From SPJN01 sp965229935 (GTDB lineage: Bacteria; Pseudomonadota; Alphaproteobacteria; SPJN01), in the NCBI GenBank assembly GCA_965229935.1, contig CBDDKB010000002.1, positions 1,922,001 to 1,986,000 on the forward strand: 64,000 bases of DNA, read 5' to 3'. Below are positions 34,953-44,103 of this stretch, piece by piece. Each line of letters opens with the position of its first letter. The stretch's first letter is position 1. The notes below the pieces were generated by a model, which worked only from the letters and a program-made list of their open reading frames with translations, did no database searches and was not told where the DNA came from. The position numbers and the translations under genes are program-made.

Positions 34953-35758
34953 GCCGGCTGAAGACTATCCAGCATCAGGCGATCATATTCTTCGGTCGCC
35001 TGACGCTGTTCGCCTGCAATCTTGATCAGATAAGGCAACAGGGTTTCTGCCACAACGCGATACCCGCGCCCGCTTAAAATGCGGCCATCAATCGTATAGT
35101 CGCGATAAATCGCCCCCTGCCTGCCAACAAGCGGGTCAAAAATATCGACATAGACATTGCCATAGCGCAACACCAAGGCGCGCAGCTGCTCATTATATTC
35201 TCTGATCGGTCGGGACAGTCCGGCGGTCAAGGGCGGCAATCCAACCACCAACAAACGATTGGGCGGTGTGACCTCGCGCAGATTGATCAGCAATTGTTCA
35301 ATCCGCGCCAACACGGTCTGTGTATCAGCGCCAGCGAAAATATCATTTGCACCAATATGCAACACAATCGCCGACGGCCCGCGATTAACCACATGCTGTA
35401 GCCGCACTAAAAGCGCATCCGCACGATCACCTGTAATGCCGCGATTACGCACAGAGACGCCCGTAAAAAACTCATTCCACGCACCAAAGTGCATCAACTG
35501 GTCGCCCAGAAACACCACATCACCGCGTCTGACCGGAAATTCATCAAAATGGCTTAGGCGCGCGCGATAATCGGGCCGGGCAACCAACTGCCGCACTTCA
35601 TCATTTTGTGCCTGTGCAAAGCCTTGCGCGCCAAGCTGCAACCAGATCGCAGCGGCCACGCCCAGCAATGTAATCAAGTGACGCAAAGCACCTGACTTTG
35701 CGATCCCAAGCTTGCTGGCATTGATGTGCCGCTGTTTAGAAGAACCGTTCAGGGACAT
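34946..35758 (-). CDS. SGNH/GDSL-hydrolase homologue, apparently lacking catalytic Ser and His
   Basis: The protein has 270 residues from ATG at 35758, overlapping the export gene stop by 23 bases. A hydrophobic export segment (HLITLLGVAAAIWLQLG) is followed by a full SGNH scaffold: RRGDVVFLGDQLMHFGAWNEFF, SVRNRGITGDRADALL, HIGANDIFAG and the C-terminal YTIDGRILSGRGY. Block I has Gln87 where the nucleophile Ser sits (GDS to GDQ). Block V has Ile227 instead of the catalytic His (DGxH to DGRI). Gly and Asn of blocks II-III are kept. It is likely a non-catalytic binding protein of the exopolysaccharide locus. Confidence 0.8.
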   Translation of the reverse strand: MSLNGSSKQRHINASKLGIAKSGALRHLITLLGVAAAIWLQLGAQGFAQAQNDEVRQLVARPDYRARLSHFDEFPVRRGDVVFLGDQLMHFGAWNEFFTGVSVRNRGITGDRADALLVRLQHVVNRGPSAIVLHIGANDIFAGADTQTVLARIEQLLINLREVTPPNRLLVVGLPPLTAGLSRPIREYNEQLRALVLRYGNVYVDIFDPLVGRQGAIYRDYTIDGRILSGRGYRVVAETLLPYLIKIAGEQRQATEEYDRLMLDSLQPAQ

Positions 35759-36599
35759 GAACAATATCACCCGGCAACACAACCGAATTGTGTCCGGCAG
35801 GTTCCATCGCACCGTTTATTGCGCGTTCGATTTTCACGCCCTTCTTTTGCGCGCGATAGGTATAACCGCCTGCAAGCGCCACAGCATTGATCAACCTCAT
35901 GCCTGAAACGTAGGGATAGCTTCCCGGTTTTGCCACCTCGCCCAAAATGTAAAAGGGACGATAGTTCAGCACCTCGACCCCAACACGGGGGTTGCGCAAA
36001 TAGTTGGGGGACAAGGCCCCTTCGATCATCCGTTCAACCTGTTTGGTTGAATAGCCGCTGACACGCATTTGGCCGATCAGGGGGAAAGTTGCGAAGCCTG
36101 ATCCATCAACCTCAAACTGGCCAGACAGGTCATCATGACCGAACACAGTCACCCGCAACTGGTCGCCAGAGCCTAAGCGATATTCGTCTGCTGCCGCCAT
36201 TGAATAGTCAGGGCCGCCGCTGGAGCGTTGTTGTTGCGGTTGCTGCGGTTGCTGCGGTTGCTGCGGCTGGCCTTGTTCATAAGGTTTTTGCTGCGGATAG
36301 GTCGGCTGCTGGCTTTGTTGTTGCTGTTGTGGGGCAGGCTGTTGCGCGGCTGGAGGCTGCGTCCCACCGGAGGAGCCATCATCCCAGTAATAATAATCAT
36401 AGTCGGCCTGCGCTTGGGCCTGGCCAAACCCTGCAACAAAGGGCAGGGCCAGCATAGCAAATACTGCCAAACACACGGCCATCACGAACCGTTTTACCTT
36501 TGCCGGATTATGCGCATGTTTTGGCGCGTCAGCCGCCGCACATGCCAATGTGCCAACCATTTCAGTCACAGGCACCACTCCAATTTCTGCCAGCATCAT
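35736..36599 (-). CDS. Wza-like polysaccharide export protein
   Basis: The protein has up to 287 residues. A signal peptide (MAVCLAVFAMLALPFVAG) follows a long N-region, so the true start may be one of the internal Met codons at 36560 or 36482. A Gln/Pro-rich linker of about 55 residues precedes the Poly_export domain (EYRLGSGDQLRVTVFGHDDLSGQFEVDGSG, FPLIGQMRVSGYSTKQVE) and an SLBB domain (RPFYILGEVAKPGSYPYVSGMRLINAVALAGGYTYRA). It forms the periplasmic or outer-membrane exit channel for exopolysaccharide. A 9-base minisatellite encodes part of the linker. Confidence 0.9.
   Translation of the reverse strand: MMLAEIGVVPVTEMVGTLACAAADAPKHAHNPAKVKRFVMAVCLAVFAMLALPFVAGFGQAQAQADYDYYYWDDGSSGGTQPPAAQQPAPQQQQQSQQPTYPQQKPYEQGQPQQPQQPQQPQQQRSSGGPDYSMAAADEYRLGSGDQLRVTVFGHDDLSGQFEVDGSGFATFPLIGQMRVSGYSTKQVERMIEGALSPNYLRNPRVGVEVLNYRPFYILGEVAKPGSYPYVSGMRLINAVALAGGYTYRAQKKGVKIERAINGAMEPAGHNSVVLPGDIVHVPERFF
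36231..36266. repeat. Four tandem 9-bp units in the export-protein linker
   Basis: TTGTTGCGG is followed by three exact TTGCTGCGG units. On the coding strand they give Gln-Pro-Gln triplets of the linker. Length changes of 9 bp keep the frame, so slippage would only alter linker length. Confidence 0.8.
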
Positions 36600-36760
36600 T
36601 CATCGATACATCTATATATCCAATCTGCCAGACAGTACACCTATCACCTATGGCAGCAATAAGGCGCAATTTTGTTTCTGATCAGACGCAGGCATCCACC
36701 CACCTAAAAACCGACATCGATCATCGCGCACTGTTTTGGATCAGGCGAACAGCGTTCTAC

Positions 36761-38095
36761 CTAGAACCGTGTGGACACATTCAAGACAACGATATTCTGC
36801 TGGTAATCAAATGCAGGATCTGTTGAATCCCGATCGACATGGCGATAACGCAAATTGCCCGCGACATAGCGATTAAACACATAGGTCGCGCCAAGCCCCA
36901 TACGTATACGATCATCTTCGCGTGTTACGGATTCATAATCACGATTGTCGAAACCGATATGGGCACCCAAAGTCAGATGACGGATCACTTCATAGCTGAA
37001 TTGCAATTCCGTATCGATTGATTCATAGCCGCCAGCACCACCAAGGGTCGTATCACCAACTGTGCTGGTCAAACTCCAATCAAAGGCCATCAGTTTTGTC
37101 GGCAACCAAGTCAGATTAATGTCAAATCGCGGACCGCTAACATCTTCAAACACGGCATCGTCAAAGGTACGTTCTTGATAACCGATCGCCGCGTTACCCA
37201 ACAAAAGCCCTGTGAAATCGAAATTCACACCTGCCACAAAATAATATTGGGTACCATCGCGTTCGGGGCCGATCACGGCGCCACCGGCGGCAGCATCAGG
37301 GTTCTTGAAATTAATGTCAGCGATGCCGAACCCGGCATAGGGCGCAATACGGGGCGTTACCTCAACCTCGATATTCCCATCGACATATAATGTGTCACGG
37401 TCACGATCATCCTGTTCAAGATCAATGGCCAGATTGGTATCGGCATCGGAAAAATCGACATTGCGATACCCGATTGTGCCATCCAGCACCACACGGACAA
37501 ACCGGACTTCACTGCTGATTGCGGCGGCAGCAGTTGTGTAACGGACCGGTTCGGTCGGCAAAAATATCGCCCTGCCTTCATCATCATCGCCACGACGTTC
37601 GGTCGCTGACGCGATATTGGCAACAAACTGCAAATCCCATTGGCGGGTCATATTCAACCCGGTATCAATACCAAACCTGCCATGGATGAAATTATCATCA
37701 GACAGATCGGTAAAGACGCCAAAGGCAGCACCCAGATTAGTATTGAACCAATGGCGCGAAAAGTTGGAACGCAAATTGATTTGGGGCCGCAGCTCAAACC
37801 GCAGATCGTCTGCTTCGTTCACCGCTTCAAAGAAAATATTGTCGTCAAACACAGCAGACAGAACGGCAGTACCATCGAACAGAAATCCACCCAAACGTGT
37901 TTGCGTTGACTTCGGCTCGCCCACATTACGCTTGTCTTGTTTAAAGCCACTTTGCGCAGCAGAGCTGCCGGTTGTTGCGCTTTGCGCCATTGCCGTATTA
38001 ACGGTCATTGTCAGCGCTGTTGCTGCGGCTGCCATGCCGGCCCACTTCCGTGCCCGCACCATAGCCTGCTTTACCCTCGAATCGACATCGTACAT
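36761..38095 (-). CDS. Outer-membrane beta-barrel protein of the exopolysaccharide locus
   Basis: The protein has about 444 residues from ATG at 38095. The signal peptide ends at AMAQ. The mature protein is a series of amphipathic strands (LFDGTAVLSAVFDDNIFFEA, LRFELRPQINLRSNF, FNTNLGAAFGVFTDL, SIDTELQFSYEVIRHLTLGAHIGFDNRDYE) ending in the classical LNVSTRF with terminal Phe. It resembles outer-membrane proteins of the BBP2 type that accompany Wza/Wzc systems in alphaproteobacteria. It lies just upstream of the export gene on the same strand. Confidence 0.8.
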   Translation of the reverse strand: MYDVDSRVKQAMVRARKWAGMAAAATALTMTVNTAMAQSATTGSSAAQSGFKQDKRNVGEPKSTQTRLGGFLFDGTAVLSAVFDDNIFFEAVNEADDLRFELRPQINLRSNFSRHWFNTNLGAAFGVFTDLSDDNFIHGRFGIDTGLNMTRQWDLQFVANIASATERRGDDDEGRAIFLPTEPVRYTTAAAAISSEVRFVRVVLDGTIGYRNVDFSDADTNLAIDLEQDDRDRDTLYVDGNIEVEVTPRIAPYAGFGIADINFKNPDAAAGGAVIGPERDGTQYYFVAGVNFDFTGLLLGNAAIGYQERTFDDAVFEDVSGPRFDINLTWLPTKLMAFDWSLTSTVGDTTLGGAGGYESIDTELQFSYEVIRHLTLGAHIGFDNRDYESVTREDDRIRMGLGATYVFNRYVAGNLRYRHVDRDSTDPAFDYQQNIVVLNVSTRF

Positions 38096-38364
38096 AACGA
38101 TCCCCACCTTAATTTTCGCTTTACTGTCCCGTCGCGTATGTCATCCACCCGAACACGACACAACAGTTCATTCTACTGCACATCACTGCGGCTTCTCGCC
38201 TTGCATCGGCAAACCCTCAACCGCATCTGATTAGGATTAACCCTAACCTTTTGAACATGCTACATCAATATTTAGCTGAACACACTGTAAATTCAGCTTT
38301 TCCCATCGGATTGGGCCGATGCGGACCCCCAGTGTAGCCTGTAAGTCACGCTCCCCAAAAGCAA

Positions 38365-38393
38365 ATCGCCCCGCGCATAACTGGCAGGGCGAT
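38365..38393 (-). terminator. Hairpin between the beta-barrel and the Ala-rich protein gene
   Basis: ATCGCCC and GGGCGAT pair around a 15-base loop. On the minus strand it follows the stop of the gene at 38420 and is trailed by TTTGCTTTTGG. It is a weak terminator candidate. The rest of the 324-base gap 38096-38419 contains other short dyads (CATCGG/CCGATG around 38310; TAGCTGAA/TTCAGCTT around 38275-38300) but no gene. Confidence 0.35.
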
Positions 38394-38419
38394 CAGCTTA
38401 ATCCAATTAGTTGTTCAGC

Positions 38420-38923
38420 TTAGGCTGCTGACGGGCTGGCAACATCCGTGCCTTCATTTTCCTCGTCAGTTTCTTCAAACCCTTCGCTGGGGTTTTCAAC
38501 TGAATTCCCAGCGCCTTCAGCCACAGCAATCTGAATTGCCAAAGCCTGCGTTGGCACACTGTTGCTTAATGCAATAACGATAGCTGTAGAACAGGACGGG
38601 CAAGCCGCAGCCATGGCTGAGGCAATTTCCAACATTTGTTCTGGGCTTTCGTCAGAAGCTGTTGTCGCGATAGGCCCCGCAAGATCAGGGCGCAATTTCA
38701 CAGCAGTTGAAGCGATTTCCGCTGCTGCGGCAGGATCATTGCTGATCACGATGGCAAGCGCCTCGAAATCGCCACCCGGCGCACTCATAGCCGCTGCAAT
38801 CTTATTCAACACAACTGCTGCCAGTTGCGCCTGCGCCAATACCGGCGCCAACGCCAAAGGCGCTGAAATCAAACCAATCGCAAGCGCGTGACGCGCTTTC
38901 TTTAAAATAGAATTACCCAGCAT
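38420..38923 (-). CDS. Secreted Ala-rich helical protein with acidic tail
   Basis: The protein has 167 residues from ATG at 38923 (GGAGG 8 bases upstream). The signal peptide ends APVLAQAQ. The mature part has helical Ala-rich repeats (FEALAIVISNDPAAAAEIASTAVKLRPDLAGPIATTAS; EIASAMAAACPSC), a C-x-x-C (CPSC), and a final acidic low-complexity tail (EGFEETDEENEGTDVASPSAA). It has no known domain. It sits inside the exopolysaccharide locus between polymerase and outer-membrane genes, so a structural or secretion role there is inferred. Confidence 0.7.
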   Translation of the reverse strand: MLGNSILKKARHALAIGLISAPLALAPVLAQAQLAAVVLNKIAAAMSAPGGDFEALAIVISNDPAAAAEIASTAVKLRPDLAGPIATTASDESPEQMLEIASAMAAACPSCSTAIVIALSNSVPTQALAIQIAVAEGAGNSVENPSEGFEETDEENEGTDVASPSAA

Positions 38924-39077
38924 AGCTAAGCCTCCTGACGCATACACCCGTGCTGCTGCCACTACTCTGCCCCAAGTATCAGGGTTTCTGCGGCATTGGT
39001 CAATGTATAAACCGTCACACTGGATGGCGGAATCACCCATTATTGGGACATTATTGTCACCATCAGTGGCATCCTAG

Positions 39078-40475
39078 TCACCTGCCAGCGGCTGAATCTG
39101 GCTGGATTTGCCCCATCGCCAGCCCCAGCATCAGCAACCACGCAACCGCAACCCCCGGAATTTGCACCGAAAAATCGCTCAGCCCATGAACGCCAACGGC
39201 GAAAGTCGCCCCGATTGCCATAATATGCAGGGGTTTGAACACATGGTCCTGCGCGCGGCTTGCATGCCCCGCTAGGATCAGACGCACCAGCAAAACAAGC
39301 GGGCTGGCCAGCAAAACCACCGTCATTGGCACCCCTAATTCTAGCGCCAGCTCAAGATAGACATTGTGCGCATAATCAACAGCGATCAACACCCAGTCAG
39401 GTTTGGCCTGCCGGAACATGTCCTGAAATGACCCCAAACCACTGCCTAACAATGGTTGCGTTTCAATGATATCCGCCGTGGTTTGAAACAGCACAAGGCG
39501 CGAAAAAAGCGAATTCATGTCAAATCCGACCGCGGCAGCATCACGTGCACCAAACAGCAGATCATACCCGATCCAGCCCAGCGCGGCGGTACCCGCAATC
39601 GCGGCCAACGCCAACAGATGTCTGCGCTGTTGGAAAAACACAATGGCAGCCGTCAACCCGGTCGCAAGGCCAAGTGTTGCAGCCCCACCATAGGAGGCTG
39701 TTAAATATATTGTTCCGGCATAGAGGGCGCATAAACCAATACCCATCAGACGCAGGGGCGTGGTTTCAATGGCATTGCGCAATTTTGACCGCGTCGCCAC
39801 ATGGGCGTTGCGCAGCCGGCCAATTCTGTTGCGCTGCTGCGTGTCTGCGATCACCAGTCCCAACGCCCCCAAAAAGCCAATAACCATCAAGGTGGAAAAA
39901 TGGTTCGGGTTAATAAATGTCCCCGTCAGCGCGCCCTGATAGGCTGACTTGCTATGCCACAGTACCTTTTCGGTCCCCGCGCTGACCATCATCACCCCAT
40001 AAAGCGCTGCGCCGCCCAACACGCCGTGAGCGGCAAAAAACAATTGTTGGCCCAACTGTTCAATGCGGCGCGAGGCGAACAAGGCAACACAGAATAAGAG
40101 GCCCAATGCCCCTATCCAAATCGCCTGTTCAGCAGCACGCACCGGCATCAAGGCCAAGGTGTCAGGTGCAGGTAAATCAAGCTTGGCAGCAATGGCGGCC
40201 GCAGGTGTTGGCCCCGCCCCATTCAGCCAACCCAACAATGCTGCTGACCCGTCAATCGACCCGGCCATACCCCATGCCCACGCAACAAAAAACAAGACAG
40301 CAGCAAGCAATTCTGTTCGTGCCAAGGCGATGCTGTTGCGGCCCCATTGCACAAATCCGGCACGCAACGTTAAAAGTATGATCACCCCGATCAAAACAAT
40401 GCGCACCCAATGGGGCGTACCGCCGAATACAATCACGCCCAAAGCCAAACACAAGAACAGCAAGATACGGGTCAT
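39078..40475 (-). CDS. O-antigen ligase/polymerase-like membrane protein (Wzy_C)
   Basis: The protein has 465 residues with about twelve membrane helices. The large periplasmic loop and Wzy_C features are present: FINPNHFSTLMVIGFL, RLVLFQTTADIIETQPLLGSGLGSFQDMF and DYAHNVYLELALELGVP, with the conserved H-N. The family polymerises lipid-linked oligosaccharide or ligates it to lipid A. It overlaps the upstream gene by 4 bases as ATGA. With a second such protein at 44104, one probably polymerises and the other may ligate or modify. Confidence 0.88.
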   Translation of the reverse strand: MTRILLFLCLALGVIVFGGTPHWVRIVLIGVIILLTLRAGFVQWGRNSIALARTELLAAVLFFVAWAWGMAGSIDGSAALLGWLNGAGPTPAAAIAAKLDLPAPDTLALMPVRAAEQAIWIGALGLLFCVALFASRRIEQLGQQLFFAAHGVLGGAALYGVMMVSAGTEKVLWHSKSAYQGALTGTFINPNHFSTLMVIGFLGALGLVIADTQQRNRIGRLRNAHVATRSKLRNAIETTPLRLMGIGLCALYAGTIYLTASYGGAATLGLATGLTAAIVFFQQRRHLLALAAIAGTAALGWIGYDLLFGARDAAAVGFDMNSLFSRLVLFQTTADIIETQPLLGSGLGSFQDMFRQAKPDWVLIAVDYAHNVYLELALELGVPMTVVLLASPLVLLVRLILAGHASRAQDHVFKPLHIMAIGATFAVGVHGLSDFSVQIPGVAVAWLLMLGLAMGQIQPDSAAGR

Positions 40476-41353
40476 TCAATGACCCCCCGTTTGCGTTTTT
40501 GCGCCCGGCGCACCAGAATGGCATCAAACATGGCGGTGTCTTCGGGCGTTTCGGCAATCATGCCCCGCATCACCTGCAAATCACCGACATCTTCTGCGAT
40601 GGCGATTAAGGCTTCACGGCGACGGGTATAGGTAAACTCATCAACCACATATTGATCCCAAATTGCATCGACCTCCCGCGCCATGCGGGCCTTGCCATCG
40701 TCTGACAAATACGCGTAATTGCGCCAGCCAAGCTCTATCCGTAATGGCCATAAAAGCTTGTCCGTCGGGCCGCTGCGCCAAGACCGTTCCAACGCGATCG
40801 CCGCGCCATAGGATGGCCCGGGGGTCCAACTGAAAAGATAAGATAGGTTGGCCCACGCAAACTGGTTCAACGGCTCAATACTGGTGCTTTCAAGCAAGCC
40901 GAATTGCGCATTGCCAAGATGGGTCATGCCCTTTTGACGAATGTCAGGATCTGTTGACCCGAAATAGAACCGCGCCAACCGAAGATCGAGCAGGGCTTTC
41001 TGGCGCATCACGCGCCCATTGGCCCAATAGGCCAACGAAAACTCATACCCCTGCATGATCAAATCAGCATTTGCCGGCACAACAAGCGGCGCCCCTGCAT
41101 AGACATTCTGCGACCGGGCTAACGCATTGTCACTTTGCTGAACCTGATCAACCTCAGCATCATTGAGGTAAAGCGTTTCGCGTGCCACAACCGAAACCGC
41201 ATAAGGCACAAACGGAACCAAAAGCGCGGCACAGAACGCCAACATGGCAAGGCCATACAGCCGCTGCCGCCACGGCGTCGCAATGGCGCGGGGTGCGGGC
41301 GCACCACGCCTTGGCGACCTTGCGGGCCCTTGACGACGACCTAATGTGACCAA
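40472..41353 (-). CDS. Single-pass membrane protein with a helical periplasmic domain
   Basis: The protein has 293 residues. The start appears to be TTG at 41353, with GGGGGA 5 bases upstream and no nearby ATG. A basic, Pro/Ala/Arg-rich cytoplasmic tail is followed by a membrane helix (YGLAMLAFCAALLVPFVPYAVSVV). The soluble domain is helical with TPR-like spacing (ALLDLRLARFYFGSTDPDIRQKGMTHLGNAQFGLLEST, FAWANLSYLFSW). No named family. It overlaps the polymerase-like gene by 4 bases, so they function together, perhaps as polymerase partner or chain-length factor. Confidence 0.7.
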   Translation of the reverse strand: MVTLGRRQGPARSPRRGAPAPRAIATPWRQRLYGLAMLAFCAALLVPFVPYAVSVVARETLYLNDAEVDQVQQSDNALARSQNVYAGAPLVVPANADLIMQGYEFSLAYWANGRVMRQKALLDLRLARFYFGSTDPDIRQKGMTHLGNAQFGLLESTSIEPLNQFAWANLSYLFSWTPGPSYGAAIALERSWRSGPTDKLLWPLRIELGWRNYAYLSDDGKARMAREVDAIWDQYVVDEFTYTRRREALIAIAEDVGDLQVMRGMIAETPEDTAMFDAILVRRAQKRKRGVIE

Positions 41354-41459
41354 GCTTCCCCCTATTAGCTACACCTGACGTTCGGCAACAATCCTTGCAC
41401 CACTGACGGTGGACCACATGCCGGAAAGCACCATGAACTGGCCCGGCAGCTGATCCTAT

Positions 41460-43790
41460 CTATGATGCTTTATATCGGTAATAGCTGTCAAAATTATAAC
41501 TTTGCGTCGGATCCCCAAAATCATATGACGCGTGACGACGGACATCAGCCTGTGTCACGAACACACCAGCCAGTTTCGTGCCATCACCTTCAATCTGTTT
41601 GGCAGCCCATGTCACTTCTTCAACATCAACCTTGTTCCAGCGCGCGACCAGCACACAGGCATCGACATGTTGCGCAATAAGAAGCGCATCAGCGGCAGCA
41701 CCAATGGGCGGTGTATCAACAATCACCAGATCAAATTCCTGACGCGCCGCATCAACCAATTTTGTCAGCTTGTCAAAGGTCAAAGCTTCAATCGGGTCTT
41801 CAACCAAAGTGCCGGCTGACAGAATTTTTAGGTCTGATGCAGCATCTTGCAACAGATAGGACGCAAGCGGATTGCCGCTTTCAAAATACTCAACCACCCC
41901 TTCGCCACGCTTCAACTTGGCATAGCGCGCGACCGCCGGGCGGCGCAGATCAAGATCGATCAGCAGCACCTTTTGGCCACGTTTCACGGCCATACGGGCC
42001 AATGACAGACTGACAGAGGTTTTGCCTTCCTGCGGGAACACAGATGTGACCGACACAACATTAACAGGCCGTCCCAATGTACGCTCAAAAAGCTGCACAC
42101 CGCTTAACATACGGCGGATAGATTCTGTGTAGGGGGAGCCGGGGTCACGCAGCACTTCATCAGCAGCCTTACCTGTGCCGATGCGCGGCGACATGCCAAG
42201 CGGACGGACGCCCAATGCGGCAGGCAATTGCTGCACAGACCGGAACCGTGAATCCAACGTTTCAGCAATAATGATCAGCGCCAACCCCACCCCGATGGAG
42301 GCAAGGAACACAATGATCATAATCACCGGCTTGTTCGGATAGGCCGCAAAAATCGGCATCGGCGCCAATGAGATGATTGAGGCATCAGCCTCCTGCAAGC
42401 TGGCCTGTGTATTGGTTTCGCGCGACCGCTGCAGGAATGTCTCAAACAGGTTGCGCGAGGCTGCTGCCTCACGCTCAAGCGCCCGCAACTTCACTTCTGC
42501 GCTATTCAGGCGGCCCATTGACCGCTTCATCGTATCAAGTTCCGCCGACAAAGTGGCATAGCGTTGATTGGCAATTTCAGCCTCGTTCCGCATGCCTTGC
42601 AAAATCTTCTGAACTTCCAGTTCAATTTGGTTCCGCAGGTCAATAACCTCTTGCTCGATAGCGATCATCTTGGGATGCATCGGACCAAATTCCCGGCCCA
42701 GCTCAGCCTTGCGGCGCAACAACTTGCTTTCCTGCTGGCGCAACGCCTGAATAAGGGTTGAGTTCAACACTTCCGGCACCGCGTTATAGCCGCCGGGCCG
42801 CATAACAGCCTGTTCAGCCTGTTGGATGCGCGTTGCAGCCTCCGTCGCGGCGGAGCGTGCCTCAATCACCTTGGCATTCAGGCTCGACACCTGATTTTCA
42901 GCAAGGGTAGAGCTGGTGGATTTCAACAGGCCTGCCTGTGCACGATAGGCTTCAACGGCTTGTTCCGCCTCTTTCACATCGTCGCGTAATTCTTCGATGC
43001 GATCTGTCAGCCACCGATTGGCGCGGTCTGTTGTTTCCAGTTTGGCATCCAGTTGCGCGGTCAAATAGGTATCTGCGATCTGATTGGCAATCTCTGCAGC
43101 CAGGCGCGGTTTTTCAGACTGAAAGCTGACCGCCAACACATAGGAACGGCCATCATTAGTAACTGTCAGGTGGTTGCCGAACTTGATCTCAATCAAATTG
43201 TTCAACACCTCCTCGCTAATCGGATTGTCGGGCAGTGACATGTTCCGCAAGGTCTGCGCGATATAGCCCAATATGCCATCTGCACCGGCATCGCCTTCAT
43301 AAGGTGTTGATTTGGTAATTGGCGGCGCATCAAAGCCATGAACCAGCCCCGGCTCAAACGGCTGGTATGGTGTTGGCTTGCCACCGCCCCACTCGTCAAT
43401 CCGATTGGCAAGATTAAACAGCATGCCCGGTTTCAACCTGGGATTAAATTCAGGCTGGGCACTCAACTCCATCTTGTCGATTACAGATACAGCCACACGA
43501 CGGGATTGAATGATCTCTTTTTCGGTTACAATACGGGGCAGATTCACCGGATTGCGCCCGACGACATCATCCACATCGACCACATTGGTCTTTGACGCAT
43601 TCAATTTCAGCTTGGATGTCGCCTCATAGACAGGCGTTAACTGCAGCAGCACATAGAAACTGGCAATATTGACCGCAATCACAACCGCAATCAGGTACCA
43701 CTTCCTGCGCCACAAAACGCCGAAAATATCCCATAGGTTGAATTCCAGAAAATTTGATTGATTGGCTGCCATATTGGATTGCGCCGTCAT
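41460..43790 (-). CDS. Wzc-like polysaccharide co-polymerase with tyrosine autokinase
   Basis: The protein has about 776 residues from ATG at 43790; longer starts at 43841 and 43892 are possible. It has an N-terminal Wzz domain with a first membrane helix (WYLIAVVIAVNIASFYVLL), a long coiled-coil periplasmic region with GNVR-like segments, a second helix (PVIMIIVFLASIGVGLALIII), then a BY-kinase domain. Walker A is EGKTS (589-591 as GKT), Walker A' VLLIDLDLRRP and Walker B LVIVDTPP. The C-terminus has five Tyr within 21 residues, the autophosphorylation cluster. It controls chain length and export through the Wza-like protein. Confidence 0.94.
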   Translation of the reverse strand: MTAQSNMAANQSNFLEFNLWDIFGVLWRRKWYLIAVVIAVNIASFYVLLQLTPVYEATSKLKLNASKTNVVDVDDVVGRNPVNLPRIVTEKEIIQSRRVAVSVIDKMELSAQPEFNPRLKPGMLFNLANRIDEWGGGKPTPYQPFEPGLVHGFDAPPITKSTPYEGDAGADGILGYIAQTLRNMSLPDNPISEEVLNNLIEIKFGNHLTVTNDGRSYVLAVSFQSEKPRLAAEIANQIADTYLTAQLDAKLETTDRANRWLTDRIEELRDDVKEAEQAVEAYRAQAGLLKSTSSTLAENQVSSLNAKVIEARSAATEAATRIQQAEQAVMRPGGYNAVPEVLNSTLIQALRQQESKLLRRKAELGREFGPMHPKMIAIEQEVIDLRNQIELEVQKILQGMRNEAEIANQRYATLSAELDTMKRSMGRLNSAEVKLRALEREAAASRNLFETFLQRSRETNTQASLQEADASIISLAPMPIFAAYPNKPVIMIIVFLASIGVGLALIIIAETLDSRFRSVQQLPAALGVRPLGMSPRIGTGKAADEVLRDPGSPYTESIRRMLSGVQLFERTLGRPVNVVSVTSVFPQEGKTSVSLSLARMAVKRGQKVLLIDLDLRRPAVARYAKLKRGEGVVEYFESGNPLASYLLQDAASDLKILSAGTLVEDPIEALTFDKLTKLVDAARQEFDLVIVDTPPIGAAADALLIAQHVDACVLVARWNKVDVEEVTWAAKQIEGDGTKLAGVFVTQADVRRHASYDFGDPTQSYNFDSYYRYKAS

Positions 43791-44103
43791 ACTGTTGAGT
43801 TCCCTATACGCATCCGGCCCGTCACCGGCACGACCTTCCATTTTACCTAGTAGGGGACGATCATCGTCCCGATGGCTTGGTAGCCCTATCACTGCTGCCG
43901 CACGGCTTGTGCCAATGCGTCAGACCGTTTCTCCCTATCAAAAAAGCTCCCCCTCATCCAGCATGGATATGTCCAAACTGTGTCAAATGCACAAATTGAT
44001 GATGAAATGATGATTGGATCATTGCCAAGCAGCACCTGACAATGCCAAAACTGTCACGTTCGGCAATCAAACAGCAACAGCATCCGCGGATTACGAGGGC
44101 TTG
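43791..44103. other. Divergent intergenic region of the exopolysaccharide locus
   Basis: This stretch separates the Wzc-like gene (-) from the second polymerase/ligase-like gene (+). Both may be extended into it by alternative starts (43841 and 43892 on the minus strand; TTG at 44014 on the plus strand). I see no separate gene or clear operator. It should hold the outward promoters. Confidence 0.4.

Noticed and set aside
36228..36662. Leu/Arg repeat protein (LLRLLRLL) on the plus strand
   Set aside because: It is the opposite strand of the Gln/Pro-coding minisatellite in the Wza-like gene.
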